Shown: in pieces, positions 31,733-37,874 of the stretch
Position numbering within the stretch: the first letter of the stretch is position 1
How the letters are laid out: each line of letters begins with the position of its first letter
Source: an uncultured Lachnospiraceae bacterium
GTDB lineage: Bacteria; Bacillota; Clostridia; Lachnospirales; Lachnospiraceae
NCBI GenBank assembly: GCA_947175035.1
Contig: CAMWLG010000001.1
Location: 90,982 to 128,855, forward strand
DNA length: 37,874 bases
Reading direction: 5' to 3'
The notes under the pieces: model-generated
Database searches by the model: none
What the model was told of the DNA's origin: nothing
What the model saw: only the letters and a program-made list of their open reading frames with translations
Position numbers and translations under genes: made by a program

Positions 31733-33688
31733 ATGAAGATTACACTGAAAGACGGCACTGTAAAGGAATATAGTGAGGCAAAAAGTATTTATGAGATAGC
31801 ACTGGATATCAGCGAGGGACTTGCGAGAGCGGCTTGCTGCGGCAAGGTGGACGGCGAGGTGGCCGACCTGAGAACTGTATTGGATCATGATTGTGAATTG
31901 ACAATCTGTACCGCAAATGACAAGGAAGGTCTGGCGACGATTCGCCACACCACCTCCCATGTCATGGCGGAGGCGGTGAAGAAGCTGTTCCCTGATGCGA
32001 AGGTGACCATTGGTCCTAGCATAGAGACCGGATTTTACTATGATTTTGACCATGCTCCCTTCTCCAGAGAGGATTTGGATGCCATTGAAGCGGAGATGAA
32101 GAAGATCATTAAGGAGGGGGCAAAGTTGGAGAGATTCACCCTTCCCCGGGAGGAAGCCATCAAATTCATGGAGGAGAGAAACGAGCCCTACAAGGTAGAG
32201 CTGATCCGGGATTTGCCGGAGGATGCCGAGATTTCGTTTTATGATCAGGGCGGATTCGTGGATTTGTGCGCAGGCCCTCATCTCATGAGTGTCAAGGGAA
32301 TCAAAGCATTTAAGCTGACATCCTCCTCCGGTGCATACTGGCGGGGAAAGTCTGAGAATGCCATGCTGCAGCGTATTTACGGGACGGCCTTCAACAAGAA
32401 GGAGGAGTTGGAAGAGTATCTGGAGTATCTTGACAATATCAAAAACCGCGACCACAACAAGCTGGGACGGGAGATGGAATTGTTCACTACAGTGGATGTT
32501 ATTGGTCAGGGACTGCCGCTGCTGATGCCCAAGGGTGCCAAGATGGTTCAGACCATGCAGAGATGGATTGAAGATTTGGAGGACAATGAGTGGGGGTATA
32601 TGCGCACCAAGACGCCCCTTATGGCAAAGAGCGATCTGTACAAACTTTCAGGGCATTGGGATCATTATAAGGAAGGGATGTTTGTGTTGGGGGACGAGGA
32701 GAAGGACAAAGAGGTGCTTGCGCTGCGCCCCATGACCTGCCCGTTTCAGTATTATGTGTATAAGGCAACCCAGCATTCCTACCGGGATCTTCCCTGCCGC
32801 TACAGCGAGACCTCCACGCTTTTTAGAAACGAGGATTCCGGCGAGATGCACGGGCTGACCCGCGTGCGCCAGTTTACGATTTCCGAGGGACATTTGATCG
32901 TGCGCCCTGACCAGATGGTGGATGAGTTCAAGGGCTGTCTGGCATTGGCAAAGTATTGTCTTGAGACCTTAGGAGTAGAAGGAGATGTGACATACCACCT
33001 CTCTAAATGGGATCCGAATAACCGTGAAAAATATATTGGCTCTCCCGAGGTCTGGGAGGAGACGGAGGGACATATCCGCAATGTTTTGCGGGAGTTAAAT
33101 ATTGAATTCACGGAGGATGTGGGCGAGGCTGCGTTCTATGGCCCCAAGGTGGATATCAATACCCGCAACGTGTATGGCAAGGAGGATACCATGATCACGA
33201 TTCAATGGGATGCCCTGCTTGCGGAGCAGTTTGATATGTATTATATTGACCAAAACGGTGATAAACAGCGTCCTTATATCATCCACAGGACTTCTATGGG
33301 GTGTTATGAGAGAACTTTGGCATGGCTGATTGAGAAATATGAGGGCAAATTCCCCACATGGCTGTGCCCTGAGCAAGTGAGGATTCTGCCGATCTCCGAG
33401 AAATTCGCTGATTATGCGGCGCAGGTGGAGAAGGAGCTCAAGAAGAATGGGATTCTGGTAACCACGGACGGCCGTTCTGAGAAGATTGGTTTTAAGATCA
33501 GGGAGGCGCGGATTGCGAAGGTGCCTTATATGCTGATTGTGGGCCAGAAGGAAGAGGAGGAGGCAAAAGTCTCCGTGAGAAGCCGTTTTGCAGGAGATGA
33601 GGGAAGCAAATCCCTGCAGGAGTTTATCAACCAGATTTGTGAAGAAATACGCACAAAACAAATCCGCAAAATAGAAGTGACAGAATAA
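31733..33688 (+). CDS. thrS: Threonyl-tRNA synthetase
   Basis: I start at ATG 31733 (MKITLKDGTVKEYSEAKSIYEIA) with AGGAGG (31721-31726) six bases upstream. The 651-residue protein has the TGS domain (about 1-60), the editing domain with HTTSH (His72, His76) and CAGPH (Cys179, His183), the class II catalytic core with TCPFQYYVYK (zinc Cys), motif 2 RYSETSTLFRNEDSGEMHGLTRVRQFT and motif 3 IHRTSMGCYERTLAWLIEKYEG, and the anticodon-binding domain from WLCPEQVRILPIS. It charges tRNA-Thr and edits Ser-tRNA-Thr. Expression is governed by the T-box leader at 31125. Confidence 0.98.
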   Translation: MKITLKDGTVKEYSEAKSIYEIALDISEGLARAACCGKVDGEVADLRTVLDHDCELTICTANDKEGLATIRHTTSHVMAEAVKKLFPDAKVTIGPSIETGFYYDFDHAPFSREDLDAIEAEMKKIIKEGAKLERFTLPREEAIKFMEERNEPYKVELIRDLPEDAEISFYDQGGFVDLCAGPHLMSVKGIKAFKLTSSSGAYWRGKSENAMLQRIYGTAFNKKEELEEYLEYLDNIKNRDHNKLGREMELFTTVDVIGQGLPLLMPKGAKMVQTMQRWIEDLEDNEWGYMRTKTPLMAKSDLYKLSGHWDHYKEGMFVLGDEEKDKEVLALRPMTCPFQYYVYKATQHSYRDLPCRYSETSTLFRNEDSGEMHGLTRVRQFTISEGHLIVRPDQMVDEFKGCLALAKYCLETLGVEGDVTYHLSKWDPNNREKYIGSPEVWEETEGHIRNVLRELNIEFTEDVGEAAFYGPKVDINTRNVYGKEDTMITIQWDALLAEQFDMYYIDQNGDKQRPYIIHRTSMGCYERTLAWLIEKYEGKFPTWLCPEQVRILPISEKFADYAAQVEKELKKNGILVTTDGRSEKIGFKIREARIAKVPYMLIVGQKEEEEAKVSVRSRFAGDEGSKSLQEFINQICEEIRTKQIRKIEVTE

Positions 33689-33746
33689 AACAATCTGTAG
33701 AAGGGTAAACTTAATTTTGCGCGGACTGCGCGGAAGGAGGTTTACC

Positions 33747-34067
33747 ATGGCAGATTTAAAGTGTGGCGTAGAGAACTGTACCTACAACAAGGAATGTCTT
33801 TGCAGTAAGGGTGATATCATGGTGGGTGGCAAGCATGCCTGTGATTGTGGCGGTACTTGCTGTGAGAGCTTTGCTGAGCGTAGAGAGGGGCATGACTCAT
33901 TCACAAGTGCGCTTGACCATCCCAGCAGAACCATCAGCATCGACTGCGAGGCAGTGAAATGTGTGCACAACAGCAATTATAAGTGTGTGGCAGACCATGT
34001 GGATATCAGCGGATGCGGGGCATGTAATTGCGGAGAGACCAGTTGTGCTACTTTCAAGGAGCGCTAA
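33747..34067 (+). CDS. Tandem DUF1540 cysteine-rich protein
   Basis: The ATG 33747 follows GGAAGGAGG. The 106-residue protein has two DUF1540 units: LKCGVENCTYNKECLCSKGDIMVGG...CDCGGTCCESF and IDCEAVKCVHNSNYKCVADHVDISG...CNCGETSCATF. Each unit has about seven cysteines spaced to bind metal, probably zinc. DUF1540 proteins are small cytoplasmic proteins common in Clostridia and Bacilli, of unknown function. It lies 58 bases after thrS and ahead of the infC leader promoter. It may be transcribed with thrS. Confidence 0.9.
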   Translation: MADLKCGVENCTYNKECLCSKGDIMVGGKHACDCGGTCCESFAERREGHDSFTSALDHPSRTISIDCEAVKCVHNSNYKCVADHVDISGCGACNCGETSCATFKER

Positions 34068-34122
34068 GTTATGGAAGCGGATGAGATATCGTCCGCTCTA
34101 CATAAAAATCCAAAATTAGTTG

Positions 34123-34151
34123 TTGACAAATGATGTGGTAAGTGTTATATT
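34123..34151 (+). promoter_or_regulatory. Promoter of the infC-rpmI-rplT operon
   Basis: TTGACA (34123-34128) and TATATT (34146-34151) with a 17-base spacer form a near-consensus promoter about 245 bases before the infC start, leaving a long leader. Confidence 0.8.
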
Positions 34152-34157
34152 TAACCA

Positions 34158-34331
34158 GTGCGAAAGGTGTGACAGCCTAGAACACGGCAAAACAAGTAGA
34201 GTATCCACTCTCACCTTACGGCAATTAGGCTTGTAAGCGTTCAGATTTTTCATATGTATTCCTGTGGTTTATTTATCGTGGGAAAGTATGTGTGTGATTT
34301 GAGTGGATGGCTATGCTGTCCACTTTTTTAT
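34158..34331 (+). ncRNA. Structured infC leader with attenuator, L20-leader-like
   Basis: The leader has a long-range pairing GCCTAG (34176-34181) with the region ending TTAGGC near 34227-34232. It ends with a terminator: AGTGGATGGC (34302-34311) pairs with GCTGTCCACT (34315-34324, two G-T pairs), a three-base loop and a T-tract. In Bacillus the same operon is controlled by L20 binding to a leader that selects terminator or antiterminator; this layout is consistent, but I cannot confirm the L20 motif by eye. Confidence 0.6.
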
Positions 34332-34396
34332 TATTAACAAAAGGGTGGTGTGCAAAGCACGGCGCTCGTTGTTTCTTATGATGGAGGTAAACGACC

Positions 34397-34903
34397 ATTA
34401 GCGATTTAATGATTAACGAACAAATTCGTGACAAAGAGGTACGTGTAATCGGGGAGAATGGTGAACAACTTGGCATTATGTCTGCGAAAGAAGCTCTAAA
34501 GCTTGCGGAGGAGGCGGAGCTCGATCTGGTGAAGATTGCGCCCACGGCACAGCCCCCTGTATGCAGGATCGTGGATTATGGAAAATTCAAGTATGAGCAG
34601 CTTCGCAAGGAGAAGGAGGCCAAGAAAAAGCAGAAAACGATCGAGATTAAGGAGATTCGGCTTTCTCCCAATATCGATACCAACGACCTGAACACCAAAA
34701 TGAATGCTGCAAGGAAGTTTTTGACCAAGGGAGACCGCGTGAAGATAACTTTGCGCTTCAGGGGCCGTGAGATGGCTCACATGAATAACAGCAAGCATAT
34801 TTTGGACGATATTGCCGAGAATCTGGCTGATGTGGCTGTGGTGGAGAAGGCTCCCAAGGTGGAGGGCAGAAGCATGACCATGTTCCTTGCCCAGAAAAAG
34901 TAG
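34397..34903 (+). CDS. infC: Translation initiation factor IF-3, AUU start
   Basis: I place the start at ATT 34397, reading ISDLMINEQIRDKEVRVI, because GGAGGT (34383-34388) is eight bases upstream, while the first ATG (34409) would be 20 bases away. Unusual AUU starts are a hallmark of infC, where IF-3 rejects its own start codon and limits its synthesis. The 168-residue protein has the N-terminal domain to about residue 80, a Lys-rich linker helix (FKYEQLRKEKEAKKKQKT) and the C-terminal domain with EIRLSPNIDTNDL and RFRGREMAH. IF-3 binds the 30S subunit and checks start codons. Confidence 0.95.
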   Translation: MSDLMINEQIRDKEVRVIGENGEQLGIMSAKEALKLAEEAELDLVKIAPTAQPPVCRIVDYGKFKYEQLRKEKEAKKKQKTIEIKEIRLSPNIDTNDLNTKMNAARKFLTKGDRVKITLRFRGREMAHMNNSKHILDDIAENLADVAVVEKAPKVEGRSMTMFLAQKK

Positions 34904-34915
34904 GATAATCTATAG

Positions 34916-34982
34916 GATGCAGGCGCCAGGATAAATCACGGAGTCAAGTATGGCTTCGATCAGGAAATATCCTGTGTGCATC
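34916..34982 (+). promoter_or_regulatory. Paired element in the infC-rpmI spacer
   Basis: GATGCA (34916-34921) plus CAGGATA (34927-34933) pair with TATCCTG (34968-34974) plus TGCATC (34977-34982), leaving a small internal loop and a 34-base apical part. The 139-base spacer before rpmI is large for this operon, and the structure ends 60 bases before the L35 start, as expected for a translational control site. Confidence 0.5.
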
Positions 34983-35042
34983 AAATATTGCGTAGTATGC
35001 TTCGGCGGTCTGCGCATCAACGAATATTAGGAGGAAATAGTT

Positions 35043-35240
35043 ATGCCCAAAATGAAGACAAGCAGAGCTGCTGCTAAACGTTTTAAAGTAACTGGAACTG
35101 GTAAGTTAAAGAGAGCAAAGGCTTATAAGAGCCATATTTTGACCAAGAAGAGCACCAAGAGAAAGCGTAATCTGAGAAAGCCCGCTATCACGGATGCAAC
35201 TAATGTTAAGAATATGAAGAAGATTTTACCCTATTTATAA
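35043..35240 (+). CDS. rpmI: Ribosomal protein L35
   Basis: The 65-residue basic protein has the standard sequence [46 protein letters not shown]. It follows a TAGGAGGAAATAG ribosome site. It is a 50S protein encoded in the conserved infC-rpmI-rplT order, 24 bases before rplT. The length is typical. Confidence 0.98.
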   Translation: MPKMKTSRAAAKRFKVTGTGKLKRAKAYKSHILTKKSTKRKRNLRKPAITDATNVKNMKKILPYL

Positions 35241-35264
35241 GTCGGGCAAGGAGGAGAATGAGAC

Positions 35265-35621
35265 ATGGCAAGAATAAAAGGTGGCTTAAATGCCAAGAAG
35301 AAACATAATCGTGTATTGAAGCTTGCAAAAGGTTACAGAGGTGCAAGAAGTAAGCAGTACAGAATCGCTAAGCAGTCCGTTATGAGAGCGCTTGCAAGCT
35401 CTTATGCAGGCAGAAAAGAAAGAAAGCGTCAGTTCAGACAGCTGTGGATCGCGCGTATCAACGCGGCTGCAAGATTGAACGGTCTCTCCTACAGCAAGTT
35501 TATGTATGGATTGAAGCAGGCAGGTATTGAGATGAACCGCAAGATGTTGGCAGAGATGGCAGTAAATGATGCTGAGGGCTTTAAGACTCTGGCAGAATTG
35601 GCTAAGAAGAGTCTTGCGTAA
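35265..35621 (+). CDS. rplT: Ribosomal protein L20
   Basis: The 118-residue protein has the L20 core: [37 protein letters not shown] and [47 protein letters not shown]. It binds 23S rRNA early in 50S assembly and in Bacillus and E. coli also controls its own operon. The start follows AAGGAGGAGAATGAG. A terminator lies 20 bases after its stop. Confidence 0.98.
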   Translation: MARIKGGLNAKKKHNRVLKLAKGYRGARSKQYRIAKQSVMRALASSYAGRKERKRQFRQLWIARINAAARLNGLSYSKFMYGLKQAGIEMNRKMLAEMAVNDAEGFKTLAELAKKSLA

Positions 35622-35640
35622 ACCGTATAAAGCAAAAAGG

Positions 35641-35680
35641 AAATTGGGGTGTCCCATGCGGATGCCCCAATTCTTAATAT
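35641..35680 (+). terminator. Terminator after rplT
   Basis: AATTGGGGTGTCC (35642-35654) pairs with GGATGCCCCAATT (35660-35672), with two G-T pairs and a five-base loop. The tail is T-rich but interrupted. Confidence 0.75.
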
Positions 35681-35723
35681 TTTCAAACAGTTTAAATTTT
35701 TCATAAAATTTTCAATTTTCCAC

Positions 35724-35752
35724 TGGAAATACACACAAAGATGTAGTATAAT
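35724..35752 (+). promoter_or_regulatory. Probable promoter of tRNA-Gly
   Basis: TATAAT (35747-35752) is perfect; 17 bases upstream is TGGAAA (35724-35729), four of six -35 matches. The tRNA begins 10 bases after the -10 box, an unusually short leader. Confidence 0.5.
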
Positions 35753-35761
35753 CTTTTACAT

Positions 35762-35832
<71 letters not shown>

Positions 35833-35893
35833 TTTTTGTTGCCCGAAAATCCAAGGCGCTCAATTTTTTGAAAAATTTGTTATACATGCATAT

Positions 35894-35957
35894 TATAATG
35901 AACCATTGCTCATAATAGCTTTGTAATCCTGTGGCAAAAACCACAGGATATTTTTGA
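35894..35957 (+). promoter_or_regulatory. Leader hairpin of the mannonate dehydratase gene
   Basis: TATAAT (35894-35899) may be the -10 box. Downstream, ATCCTGTGG (35926-35934) pairs perfectly with CCACAGGAT (35941-35949), six-base loop CAAAAA, followed by ATTTTT, four bases before the ribosome site at 35961. It looks like an intrinsic terminator in a short leader, so it may act as an attenuator. Confidence 0.6.
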
Positions 35958-35974
35958 ATACGGAGGCGTTTGAT

Positions 35975-37093
35975 ATGGGGAATAATGACACAACACATTC
36001 TGATATGAAGCTTTCCTTTCGCTGGTATGGGCCGGAGGACGCGGTGCCCTTGCAATATATCGCCCAGATTCCCGGTATGAACGCCATTGTGACGGCGGTG
36101 TATGACGTCCCGGTGGGCGAGGTATGGCCCAAAGAGTCCATCGCGCGTCTGAAAGCTTCCGTGGAGGCAGTAGGGCTTGCCTTTGAGGTGGTTGAGAGTA
36201 TCCCTGTTCATGAGGACATTAAGCTTGGATTGGATACAAGAGAGCGCTATATCGAAAATTATTGTGAGAACATCAGGCGTGTGGCGGAAGCGGGGGTCAA
36301 GTGTGTCTGCTACAATTTCATGCCTGTGTTTGATTGGACGCGCACGGAGACTGCCCATGTGCTGCCGGATGGTTCCACCACGCTTGCCTATTACGAGGAG
36401 CAGGCGAAGGCGGTGAACCCGTTGGACAGCGACAGTGACCTGACGCTCCCCGGTTGGGACGCCAGCTATTCCCGCGCGGAGTTAAAACAGATTGTGGAAC
36501 AGTATCAGAAGATGAGCGAGGAAATGCTCTGGGACAATCTAAAATATTTTCTGGAGAGAATCATTCCCGTGGCGGTGGAATATAATGTGAATATGGCGAT
36601 TCATGAGGATGACCCTTGTTGGAGTATCTTCGGGCTGCCCCGCATCATCACCGACGAGGAGAAGCTGGATCGTTTCCTGAAGCTTGTGGATGTGCCGAAC
36701 AATGGCATCACCCTTTGCACGGGCTCCCTGGGATGTTCCGGTAAAAATGATGTGGTGAAGATGGCTGGAAAATATGCCGCTATGGGACGGATTCATTTTG
36801 CCCATATGAGAAATGTGGCTTTGCTGCCCAACGGCTTTGAGGAGCGCGCCCACCTGTCTGCCTGCGGGAGCCTTGATATGTTTGCGATTATGCGGGCATT
36901 GTATGACAATGGTTTCCACGGATATATCAGACCTGACCACGGACGCATGATCTGGGGAGAGAGCGGCAGACCGGGATACGGGCTCTATGACCGCGCGCTG
37001 GGGGCTGCTTACCTGAACGGTTTGTGGGAGGCTGTGTCGAAACAGGGACAAATGACAAAGCTGCCTGATAATTTTTTCAAAAATTACACTTAA
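35975..37093 (+). CDS. uxuA: Mannonate dehydratase
   Basis: I start at ATG 35975 after CGGAGG (35961-35966). The 372-residue protein has the UxuA features: [27 protein letters not shown], a TIM-barrel scaffold, [37 protein letters not shown] with metal-binding His/Asp/Cys, [21 protein letters not shown] and [10 protein letters not shown]. It converts D-mannonate to 2-keto-3-deoxygluconate in hexuronate use. No fructuronate reductase or KDG kinase is adjacent, so the rest of the pathway is elsewhere. A hairpin with T-tract just ahead of the ribosome site suggests leader control. Confidence 0.96.
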   Translation: MGNNDTTHSDMKLSFRWYGPEDAVPLQYIAQIPGMNAIVTAVYDVPVGEVWPKESIARLKASVEAVGLAFEVVESIPVHEDIKLGLDTRERYIENYCENIRRVAEAGVKCVCYNFMPVFDWTRTETAHVLPDGSTTLAYYEEQAKAVNPLDSDSDLTLPGWDASYSRAELKQIVEQYQKMSEEMLWDNLKYFLERIIPVAVEYNVNMAIHEDDPCWSIFGLPRIITDEEKLDRFLKLVDVPNNGITLCTGSLGCSGKNDVVKMAGKYAAMGRIHFAHMRNVALLPNGFEERAHLSACGSLDMFAIMRALYDNGFHGYIRPDHGRMIWGESGRPGYGLYDRALGAAYLNGLWEAVSKQGQMTKLPDNFFKNYT

Positions 37094-37097
37094 TGTA

Positions 37098-37126
37098 TTG
37101 ACTTTTATGAGTTGGATAATTATACT
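37098..37126 (+). promoter_or_regulatory. Promoter of tRNA-Asn
   Basis: TTGACT (37098-37103) and TATACT (37121-37126), each one base off consensus, are 17 bases apart. The tRNA starts 22 bases later. Confidence 0.75.
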
Positions 37127-37148
37127 TTTATTTGTTGGAAATAGATAA

Positions 37149-37220
37149 TCCTCGATAGCTCAATGGTAGAGCACTCGGCTGTTAACCGAGTTGTTGTAGG
37201 TTCGAGCCCTACTCGGGGAG
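37149..37220 (+). tRNA. tRNA-Asn (anticodon GTT)
   Basis: The acceptor TCCTCGA (37149-37155) pairs with TCGGGGA (37213-37219, one G-T). The anticodon arm CTCGG-CTGTTAA-CCGAG places GTT at 37181-37183, and the T arm is GTAGGTTCGAGCCCTAC. Discriminator G; CCA is not encoded. Confidence 0.97.
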
Positions 37221-37248
37221 CGCAACCTGCCGCTGGAGCGGCAGCTGG

Positions 37249-37283
37249 AAATCCCGTAAACATCATTGTTTGCGGGATTTTTA
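37249..37283 (+). terminator. Terminator after tRNA-Asn
   Basis: AAATCCCGTAAAC (37249-37261) pairs with GTTTGCGGGATTT (37268-37280, one G-T) and a T-tract follows. A GC-rich hairpin CTGCCGCT/AGCGGCAG precedes it near 37227-37244. Confidence 0.85.
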
Positions 37284-37477
37284 TGAGAGAAGAAACGGAT
37301 TATAAAAGCCGGAAAGAAAAAAATACCTACGTAAGCAGGTCAGTAACTATTAACTGAAAAAAACAGGGATTGCGCTGCATACTGAGGTTTGGGGGCTATG
37401 ACAGCAGAGCTTGCAGTGACTGAAACAGGGACCAGGTGTTTCAGGAAGTGGGATCTGCAGGGCGTCAAAACCACCTG
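37284..37477. other. Gap with no recognised feature
   Basis: These 194 bases between the tRNA-Asn terminator and the stop of the edge gene show no coding signal, promoter or structure I can support. Confidence 0.5.
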
Positions 37478-37867
37478 TTATACAAGCGGTTCTGATTGAT
37501 TACACATTTTAGCGGATTTTAACAGCAGATTGATTCCTATTGCCAAAATAATAAGTCCTATTGCTTGTCCCTGCAGGATATTTGATAAGATTAAATCGTT
37601 GTCCGCATCCCATCCATAGATTGTGATCAGATTAGTAAAGAGTAGGGAAAAGGCAATCAGATTTTCTGCCCATGTATAACCACGGCGGATAGGATTCAGA
37701 AGATTTATTTGAGACTCAGGTTTGTCGGAAGGTTCTTTCTTGGAATATCTCTGAAACAGTGGATAAATAAGCATCCGCAGTATTAGGATTATCCCATTCA
37801 AAATATAAATGGAGCGTGAAAAGGTGAGAATCCGATCCATTTTTATATATTGATATGTTCTTCCCAT
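37478..37867 (-). CDS. Unrecognised membrane protein, possibly cut by window edge
   Basis: The 129-residue frame begins at an ATG (complement of 37865-37867), but the frame stays open to the window edge and no ribosome site is visible, so the true start may lie outside. It has a hydrophobic stretch near 18-37 (IYILNGIILILRMLIYPLF), a charged loop (RYSKKEPSDKPESQINLLNPIRRGYTWAENLIAF), and two further membrane segments near 68-85 and 97-115. I do not recognise the family. It is AT-rich, in contrast to the uxuA gene. Confidence 0.6.
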   Translation of the reverse strand: MGRTYQYIKMDRILTFSRSIYILNGIILILRMLIYPLFQRYSKKEPSDKPESQINLLNPIRRGYTWAENLIAFSLLFTNLITIYGWDADNDLILSNILQGQAIGLIILAIGINLLLKSAKMCNQSEPLV

Positions 37868-37874
37868 TGCGAAG

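Noticed and set aside
37163..37357. Plus-strand frame of 64 codons
   Set aside because: It overlaps tRNA-Asn and its terminator and has no ribosome site.

Overview
The window looks like a chromosomal segment of a Clostridia bacterium, most likely a Lachnospiraceae relative. This rests on the gene order rho - rpmE - yqhQ-like DUF1385 - prmC - prfA, the T-box-led thrS, the infC-rpmI-rplT operon, the DUF1540 and DUF1653 proteins, a four-cysteine L31, strong GGAGG ribosome sites and many TTGACA/TATAAT promoters with 17-base spacers. I saw no insertion sequence, integrase, CRISPR array or rRNA.

Layout. Positions 1-3831 hold a BlaI/BlaR1-type repressor-protease pair (repressor cut by the window edge) followed by a lipoprotein. 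Positions 3843-11485 form an accessory stretch, partly AT-rich: a TauE/SafE-type exporter (minus), a sugar O-acetyltransferase, an orphan propeller-like protein (minus), a CrtI-like FAD oxidoreductase, a nitroreductase - Rrf2 regulator - DegV operon with a near-ideal promoter and a 12+3+12 operator, and an anchored EreA/ChaN/TIKI-like protein. Positions 11736-13592 hold a thioesterase coupled to citrate synthase, closed by a strong terminator. Positions 13642-18670 hold a DUF2974 alpha/beta-hydrolase, a convergent and overlapping class-I glutamine amidotransferase-like hydrolase, a YfhO membrane protein and a lipoprotein whose ribosome site is buried in a hairpin. Positions 18693-23290 are a compact operon: DUF1653 protein, 5'-nucleotidase, an SfsA-MutY fusion and a family 2 glycosyltransferase. 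A PAP2-like membrane phosphatase (minus) follows.

Positions 24262-35680 are mainly information-processing genes: rho, rpmE, DUF1385, prmC, prfA, an amidase lipoprotein, a CarD-like regulator, T-box - small membrane protein - thrS, a DUF1540 protein, and infC-rpmI-rplT with a long leader and an AUU start for infC. The right end has tRNA-Gly(CCC), a mannonate dehydratase behind a leader hairpin, tRNA-Asn(GUU) and an unrecognised membrane protein at the edge.

The most unusual items are the single-frame SfsA-MutY fusion, the ribosome-site-masking hairpin at 18231-18274, the 13-bp inverted repeat linking promoter and start codon at 18693/18756, the Rrf2 operator at 8163-8189, the small membrane protein placed under thrS T-box control, the long hairpin pair at 26151-26221, and several short repeats (15549/28070; 5262/8098; the duplicated prfA end). 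I did not find a clear-cut new multi-gene defence or biosynthetic system. All functional names come from motif reading without database searches.
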